From Methylophaga sp. (GTDB lineage Bacteria; Pseudomonadota; Gammaproteobacteria; Nitrosococcales; Methylophagaceae): a stretch of 12,140 nucleotides of DNA. The stretch's first letter is position 1. The number at the start of each line of letters is the position of its first letter. This document shows, piece after piece, positions 7,952 through 12,140 of the stretch. Location: the NCBI GenBank assembly GCA_013139345.1, contig WTAY01000163.1, forward strand, positions 1 through 12,140, in the 5' to 3' direction. The notes beneath the pieces are model-generated. The model saw only the letters and a list, made by a program, of their open reading frames with translations, was not told where the DNA came from and did not search any database. A program made the position numbers and the translations under genes.

Positions 7952-9306
7952 CGTTGTGCCAGTCCCGTTAATAGACGTTGATGAATGCCACCAAAGCCAC
8001 CATTACTCATAATCAGTACTTCATCGCCTTCATTCGCTTCAGTACATACCACGTTGATAATGTCATCAATGCTGGTTTTTACTATCGCCTTTTGTCCTAA
8101 GGCTTGCTGAACATCCGTTAACGATAGTCCGACACCCGCTTCTTCAAACAAGATAACTCTATCAGCAGCCTGTAATGATTCAGCCAATGTATCTTGATGA
8201 ATACCCATTTTCATAGTGTTAGAACGCGGTTCTAAAATAGCGATTAATTGTCGCTTGCCTATTTTAGCCCGTAAGCCATTAATGGTTGTGGCAATCGCCG
8301 TTGGATGATGAGCAAAGTCATCATAGACTTTTACACCCTGCTCCTCACCTCGCAATTCCATCCGTCGTTTAATACCTTTAAAACGACTTAGTGCATCACA
8401 TGAATGGTAAATTGTTACACCAACATGTCGTGCAGCAGCAATAGCAGCAAGGGCATTACTTACATTATGCATGCCTAACATTGACCAATTGACAGAACCT
8501 TCTTTGTTTCCATCTAGCACAACATCAAACTGACTCCCGTCATCACTTATATTCTGTGCTTGTAATTGCCCCTCATTTAAGCCTAGTGTCTGTTGCGGAG
8601 TCCAGTTCCCCATCTCAATCACGTGTTCAATCGCCTCATCATCAGAAGGCGTGATCAACAAACCTTCTGAAGGTAGCGTACGAATTAAGTGATGGAATTG
8701 TTTTTGTATTGCCGCTAAATCATCAAAAATATCAGCATGATCAAACTCAAGGTTATTAATGACTAATGTACGTGGATGATAATGAACAAACTTAGATCGC
8801 TTATCAAAAAAGGCCGTGTCATATTCATCGGCTTCAATAACAAAGAACGGCGTTTTTCCCAAACGGGCAGTTTCACCAAAGTTACCCGGCACGCCACCAA
8901 TTAAAAAACCTGGGGCCATGCCAGCGTCTTCTAATAACCATGCTAATAAACTACTTGTTGAGGTTTTTCCGTGTGTTCCCGATACTGCTAGAACCCATTT
9001 GTCTTGCAATACATTCTCAGCCAACCATTGTGGCCCAGAAATATAGGGCATACCTTTATTTAACACATATTCTACTGCAGGATTACCGCGAGACATTGCA
9101 TTACCCATGACGACCAAATCGGGTGCAGGATCTAAATGTTCGGCTAAATAGCCTTGTTGCAATTCGATACCTGCTTGCTCAAGTTGGTCACTCATCGGGG
9201 GATAGACATTAGCATCACTCCCTGAGACGGTCATTCCTAATTCACGCGCCAATAAGGCGACACCGCCCATAAAGGTGCCACAAATCCCTAAAATATGAAT
9301 ATGCAT
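7948..9306 (-). CDS. mpl: Mpl, UDP-N-acetylmuramate:L-Ala-gamma-D-Glu-meso-DAP ligase
   Basis: Cell-wall recycling enzyme: attaches the salvaged tripeptide L-Ala-gamma-D-Glu-meso-diaminopimelate to UDP-MurNAc with ATP, in the cytoplasm. The 452-residue product has the Mur-ligase layout: an N-terminal nucleotide-sugar-binding domain starting MHIHILGICGTFMGG, the P-loop GTHGKTS (110-116), and the Mpl-typical stretch IEADEYDTAFFDKRSKF (157-173) followed by HYHPRTLVINNLEFDHADIF. The MHIHILGICGTFM opening and EYDTAFFDKRSK stretch distinguish it from MurC. AGGAG sits 8 bases before the ATG, inside the end of the upstream membrane-protein gene, whose stop codon directly abuts this start. It overlaps ubiX by 4 bases, making a tight operon. 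Confidence 0.97.
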   Translation of the reverse strand: MHIHILGICGTFMGGVALLARELGMTVSGSDANVYPPMSDQLEQAGIELQQGYLAEHLDPAPDLVVMGNAMSRGNPAVEYVLNKGMPYISGPQWLAENVLQDKWVLAVSGTHGKTSTSSLLAWLLEDAGMAPGFLIGGVPGNFGETARLGKTPFFVIEADEYDTAFFDKRSKFVHYHPRTLVINNLEFDHADIFDDLAAIQKQFHHLIRTLPSEGLLITPSDDEAIEHVIEMGNWTPQQTLGLNEGQLQAQNISDDGSQFDVVLDGNKEGSVNWSMLGMHNVSNALAAIAAARHVGVTIYHSCDALSRFKGIKRRMELRGEEQGVKVYDDFAHHPTAIATTINGLRAKIGKRQLIAILEPRSNTMKMGIHQDTLAESLQAADRVILFEEAGVGLSLTDVQQALGQKAIVKTSIDDIINVVCTEANEGDEVLIMSNGGFGGIHQRLLTGLAQR

Positions 9307-9825
9307 CTATGCAACTCCTGACATAACAAGCCCTGTCACCAACAAGGTCAGTATGGTATAGGCAAAGGTTAACATTGCAGCAGCACCCGCTTTAATGTCT
9401 AATGATTGTCGAAATATATGTGCCATCACCATTAAGCTCCAAAACATCAGTCCGACCATCAATAACATAGCAAAACTAGTTGCTTGTTTTTCTGCTTCAA
9501 TCTGATAAAACCACCAAATAATAGGAAAGCCAACAATCGCTATACATGAACCTGTTCCGGCTAAAGCCGTCAAGGTTTGTGTGTAGCGAGCCGAGCATCC
9601 TCGAAATTTAAGCAGCAAGCCTGTGGCGATAATCATCAATAACACTTCTGCTAAACTGACAAACAAACTCGTATTTAAGTCACTGTCGAGAAGGTTGATC
9701 GCAATGCCTAAGGTAAGATAGATCAGCAAACTTATCTTCAATAAACCCTGAGAGTTAGGCATATCAGCAGGACCTGCTTTAAACAGGCACAAATCAACGA
9801 ATCGTAGGGCAATATTCATAAGCAC
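9307..9825 (-). CDS. Conserved multi-span membrane protein (Yip1-like), mpl operon
   Basis: Uncharacterised integral membrane protein of about 170 residues, with four to five hydrophobic helices (for example LLKISLLIYLTLGIAINLL, LAEVLLMIIATGLLL, IAIVGFPIIWWFY, FAMLLMVGLMFWSLMVMAHIF and AAMLTFAYTILTLLVTGLVM). The N-terminal FVDLCLFKAGPADMP and later YTQTLTALAGTG resemble a family of small membrane proteins I recall in pseudomonads; the Yip1-like label is tentative. The open frame runs up to 9924, but that version would read through the terminator at 9870-9904 and its first 33 residues are unlike a membrane-protein start. I choose the GTG at 9825, with AAGG six bases upstream; the ATG at 9819 (MNIALRF) is the alternative. 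It abuts mpl directly, so it is probably co-expressed with mpl and ubiX. Confidence 0.75.
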   Translation of the reverse strand: MLMNIALRFVDLCLFKAGPADMPNSQGLLKISLLIYLTLGIAINLLDSDLNTSLFVSLAEVLLMIIATGLLLKFRGCSARYTQTLTALAGTGSCIAIVGFPIIWWFYQIEAEKQATSFAMLLMVGLMFWSLMVMAHIFRQSLDIKAGAAAMLTFAYTILTLLVTGLVMSGVA

Positions 9826-9853
9826 ATCATACCTTGCAAAACGGTAACAACAA
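9826..9853 (-). promoter_or_regulatory. Possible promoter of the membrane protein-mpl-ubiX operon
   Basis: On the - strand, TTGTTG (9848-9853) and TATGAT (9826-9831) are separated by 16 bases, just after the upstream operon's terminator, where a promoter is expected. The -10 box abuts the GTG start, so transcription would begin near the ATG at 9819, giving a leaderless message. Confidence 0.35.
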
Positions 9854-9869
9854 AGTATTCGGACAATAA

Positions 9870-9904
9870 AAAACCCGAGAGCGACAATATCATTCTCGGG
9901 TTTT
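9870..9904 (-). terminator. Intrinsic terminator of the PQQ-associated operon
   Basis: A perfect 11-bp inverted repeat (AAAACCCGAGA at 9870-9880, TCTCGGGTTTT at 9894-9904) with a 13-base loop. Read on the - strand the GC-rich stem is followed at once by six T residues, the classic factor-independent form. It lies about 120 bases after the beta-propeller stop codon and separates that operon from the mpl operon. On the + strand the stem has a four-T tail. Confidence 0.9.
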
Positions 9905-10022
9905 CTGCGTACCGTCACTACCACCTGTTTTTATGTGACAGTCCATGGTTATGGACTAAGTCTGTTATCTAAAAGCTAACAGTGCTCAGCAAAGACAGGT
10001 ATTAATAGCTATCTTTCAAAAG

Positions 10023-10976
10023 TTAATCATCAAGCGCCAAACCCCAAGGGAATTTACCGACATCGATTTCCATAATAGATTTACTGCTAGCAGTGTCAAC
10101 AACAGAAACACTATGGCTCACCCCGTTAGCAGTATAGAGTTTTGAACCATCTCGACTTAACACCGCACCCCATACACGCTTTCCTACATCTGCAGTAGAG
10201 ATGATCTCTAAGGTTTCAGCATCTAATACAGCTACTTTAGCCGCACGACCAGTTGTCATATAAATCACTTTATCATCAGGACTTAAAGTTAATGCCATTG
10301 GTTTTGACTTGGGTAAGTCAATAACCACTTTCTTAATAATTTCACGTTTTGCAATATCAATAATAGCCACTTCATTACCAATCTCACTACTCACATAAGC
10401 AAGATCACCTGTGCTATTAAATGCTAAGCCACGTGGACGAGCAGCCACTAAGAGATTCGCCACAATTTTGTGTTCAGTGGTATCAATAATATGTACCATA
10501 TTCGTTGATTCACTGGTCACTAACACCACATCACCATTCGGAGAAACGGCTACACCTTCTGGCTCAAGTCCCACTCTAATCTCATGAATAATTTTGCCTG
10601 ATTTAGGATCAATAACCGTCGCTTTTGCATCATCTTCATTAGATAAATACAAATTACCATTAGGGTGAACATCAAATGTTTCAGGATCTTCACCTGCCGC
10701 TAGTTTTCCTAATATTTCTAATGTCGCTACATCAACCATTGCGATTGCATTTTCTTCACTTAATGCAACATATAATATTTTCTGATCAGGTGACAAACCA
10801 ATACCGCGAGGTCGTTTACCGATCTCTAAGGTTGTTTCTACCAAACCTGTCCGTGAATCAATAACGCTTACCGTGTTACTTTTTTCATTGGTCACAAATA
10901 AACGATAAGTGGGATCAGCCCATACTGTTGTACTCATCAAGACTAATGATGAAAGTAGTAGTTGTTTTAGTTTCAT
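10023..10976 (-). CDS. Periplasmic YVTN-type beta-propeller protein, PQQ-dependent oxidation-associated
   Basis: A secreted beta-propeller of 317 residues. A signal peptide (1-20, cleavage after VWA) leads to about seven repeats of roughly 40 residues. Each repeat has the pattern (F/Y)V(T/S)N...NTVSVID....I...V..GKRPRG(I/L)..SPDG. The best copies start near residues 26, 68, 110, 152, 194, 236 and 279. The family is a marker of gene clusters for PQQ-dependent alcohol oxidation; its biochemical role is not settled and may be assembly or sensing in the periplasm. AAGGA (10984-10988) overlaps the stop codon of the binding-protein gene and lies 7 bases before this ATG, so translation is likely coupled. 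In related clusters an ABC ATPase and permease often follow; here a terminator does. The PQQ-associated label relies on both sequence style and this neighbour. Confidence 0.85.
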   Translation of the reverse strand: MKLKQLLLSSLVLMSTTVWADPTYRLFVTNEKSNTVSVIDSRTGLVETTLEIGKRPRGIGLSPDQKILYVALSEENAIAMVDVATLEILGKLAAGEDPETFDVHPNGNLYLSNEDDAKATVIDPKSGKIIHEIRVGLEPEGVAVSPNGDVVLVTSESTNMVHIIDTTEHKIVANLLVAARPRGLAFNSTGDLAYVSSEIGNEVAIIDIAKREIIKKVVIDLPKSKPMALTLSPDDKVIYMTTGRAAKVAVLDAETLEIISTADVGKRVWGAVLSRDGSKLYTANGVSHSVSVVDTASSKSIMEIDVGKFPWGLALDD

Positions 10977-10986
10977 TATGTTTTCC

Positions 10987-11781
10987 TTATTTACAGCTTG
11001 TTAGGCCAAGACTATCTAAGCCACCTTTGACACCACGTAATGGTGCTTCGGTAACAATTTTATTATTTTCAACGATTAAGACTAACTGACGTAGTTGACC
11101 GGTATCACGGAATGTCGCACCCGCACCTTTTTGGCCATCAAACGCGATGTCATTTTTTAAATATTTCAACATGACGCCTGCATCCATACTTTGAGTTCGA
11201 GCAACGGTATCAGATAATAACTTAACAGATGCCCAGCCTGCCCATGAATCATCATCCATAATCTCACCATATGCCTTAGTAAAGCGACTGTTTAATTGAC
11301 TTGCTGCAAACTTCCTAAAGTCTTTATGCCAACCTTGTGCATGTGCTTTTGATTCTGGATTTTTGTTTAACATTTGCACCATGGCATCATGTTTCATTTT
11401 CTCACTGGCAGTAATGCTTAGTAAATTAGCTAAACACGCTGTTCGTAACTCATTTGAATCCGAAATCATATTAAACACGGGCACATTGGCAAATTGTTTT
11501 GATTGGGCAATTGATAAAATATGATCCACATCTGTTGCAAGCAATATCGCTGTCACCGAATCTAGCTCAACTAATTCATCTGCGCTAATCGGCTGCAAGC
11601 TGTATTTTTGACCTAAAAACTCACCTTGTAGATTGGCCTCATCAAGTCCTTGTTGCATACCTAACCATACACTGCCTTCTGTTGGCCCGACATAATGTAA
11701 TTTAACATCCATAACGTTAGCTATAGATCCTTGGCTTACCATTGCGATAAGCGCAAATAGCCATGTTTGTATTAGTTTCAT
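10987..11781 (-). CDS. Short periplasmic ABC-type binding protein of PQQ-dependent alcohol dehydrogenase systems
   Basis: A secreted protein of 264 residues with a signal peptide (1-21, SIA|NV). It resembles the substrate-binding-like component linked to PQQ-dependent alcohol oxidation. The N-terminal lobe is marked by VKLHYVGPTEGSVWLGMQQGLDEAN and ACLANLLSITAS (116-127). The C-terminal part is marked by QLNSRFTKAYG (162-172), DDDSWAGWASVKLL (176-189), TFRDTGQLRQLVLI and the final LDSLGLTSC. Cys118 and Cys263 could form a disulfide. Family members as I recall them are about 350 residues; here the segment that normally joins the CRANLL-like and QLNSRF-like motifs is only about 35 residues, so a central part appears lost with both ends intact. 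No frameshift is visible. GGAG (11789-11792) lies 7 bases before the ATG. The ligand is unknown and no transporter gene is adjacent. Confidence 0.78.
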   Translation of the reverse strand: MKLIQTWLFALIAMVSQGSIANVMDVKLHYVGPTEGSVWLGMQQGLDEANLQGEFLGQKYSLQPISADELVELDSVTAILLATDVDHILSIAQSKQFANVPVFNMISDSNELRTACLANLLSITASEKMKHDAMVQMLNKNPESKAHAQGWHKDFRKFAASQLNSRFTKAYGEIMDDDSWAGWASVKLLSDTVARTQSMDAGVMLKYLKNDIAFDGQKGAGATFRDTGQLRQLVLIVENNKIVTEAPLRGVKGGLDSLGLTSCK

Positions 11782-11795
11782 TTTTTTACTCCACT

Positions 11796-11801
11796 ATAAT
11801 A
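11796..11801 (-). promoter_or_regulatory. Candidate -10 box for the PQQ-associated operon
   Basis: TATTAT on the - strand lies a few bases upstream of the GGAG ribosome site; the position 17 bases further upstream (AAAACA-like) is a poor -35. If used, the message would have a very short leader and probably need an activator. The same spot reads TATAAT on the + strand, so direction is ambiguous. Confidence 0.3.
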
Positions 11802-11826
11802 TAGCTCACACAATACAATGTTTTTC

Positions 11827-11860
11827 CTAATAAACAATCAGGAAATTCCTCATTTATTAG
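11827..11860. promoter_or_regulatory. Nested palindrome, candidate operator
   Basis: A perfect 8-bp inverted repeat, CTAATAAA (11827-11834) and TTTATTAG (11853-11860), encloses a second one, AGGAA-A-TTCCT (11840-11850). There is no T-run in either direction, so it is not a terminator. It lies 46 bases upstream of the binding-protein ATG, around or just upstream of the expected -35 region, where a repressor or activator site would act. Confidence 0.45.
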
Positions 11861-11950
11861 ATACAACTTGTAGAGCAAAGTTCACGCCAAAACATAATTA
11901 TCAACAACAACATAAACTTAAGAATTTTACTACTAAATACCTATGTTCAT

Positions 11951-11978
11951 TACAGCCATATTTGGTTCTATACAGCCA
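11951..11978. promoter_or_regulatory. Direct repeat TACAGCCA x2, spaced 20 bp
   Basis: TACAGCCA occurs at 11951-11958 and again at 11971-11978, exactly 20 bp apart, close to two helical turns, so both copies face the same side of the DNA. This is typical of tandem sites for a response regulator or other activator. It lies 90-117 bases before the + strand ATG at 12068, so it better suits that gene than the leftward operon. Confidence 0.45.
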
Positions 11979-12067
11979 GGTAATAATCAATCAATAAACT
12001 CAAATTTGTCTCAAGAATAGTAAATCACTACCGATATAAAGCATATCAAGATTTAAGTGTGGGTGTT

Positions 12068-12140
12068 ATGAGTAACAAAGCGAAAGAACTAGACGTTAGA
12101 AATATCATGCAAGGCTTAGAAGAGTTCGCAAACTTTATGA
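12068..12140 (+). CDS. Start of an unrecognised + strand gene (cut by window end)
   Basis: Only the first 24 codons are present: MSNKAKELDVRNIMQGLEEF then ANFM, open to the window edge. The stretch is soluble and charged with no signal peptide or membrane segment, so the product probably starts in the cytoplasm. The ribosome site is poor (GTGGGTG a few bases upstream). TATAAA at 12035-12040 could be a -10 box, with no good -35 at 17 bases. It is divergent from the PQQ-associated operon and might encode its regulator, but nothing in 24 residues shows this. Confidence 0.55.
   Translation, partial: MSNKAKELDVRNIMQGLEEFANFM

Noticed and set aside
11795..11800. TATAAT on the + strand as a rightward promoter
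   Set aside because: There is no reasonable -35 at 16-18 bases, and the gene it would serve starts about 270 bases away.

Overview
The window looks like chromosomal DNA of an AT-rich gammaproteobacterium. The protein set supports this: UbiB and UbiX for ubiquinone, DjlA, and Mpl next to UbiX, an arrangement also known from Pseudomonas. A formate-tetrahydrofolate ligase and a pair of PQQ-oxidation-associated periplasmic proteins suggest a marine methylotroph-like bacterium such as the Methylophaga/Cycloclasticus group. That placement is inference from gene content. No rRNA, tRNA, CRISPR array or complete insertion sequence was seen.

Left part (1-4860, + strand): the 3' 99% of ubiB (its first codons lie outside the window), an HDOD-domain protein, the membrane co-chaperone DjlA, a 71-residue single-span membrane protein, and an SPFH/band-7 protein whose ribosome site lies inside the small gene. 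Gaps are short (3-54 bp) and no terminator interrupts the series. A strong hairpin at 4868-4902 closes it and is shared with the convergent trmH-like gene, whose stop codon lies inside the stem.

Middle part (4899-9825, - strand): reading leftwards, a short membrane protein, mpl and ubiX are tightly packed (0-bp gap, then a 4-bp ATGA overlap). Next come fhs, with its own TATAAT promoter, and a SPOUT RNA methyltransferase. An 86-bp degraded palindromic repeat lies between fhs and the methyltransferase. Together these serve cell-wall peptide recycling, prenyl-FMN supply for ubiquinone synthesis, C1-folate metabolism and RNA modification.

Right part (9870-12140): a two-gene - strand operon encodes a periplasmic ABC-type binding protein of the PQQ-dependent alcohol oxidation family and a YVTN beta-propeller. 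It ends at a classic intrinsic terminator (9870-9904). No ATPase or permease follows, and the binding protein appears to lack a central segment. A 286-bp divergent intergenic region holds a nested palindrome and an 8-bp direct repeat spaced 20 bp, then the first 24 codons of an unrecognised + strand gene. This right-hand module is the most unusual part of the window; the rest is largely core housekeeping, apart from the small-protein/SPFH pair.
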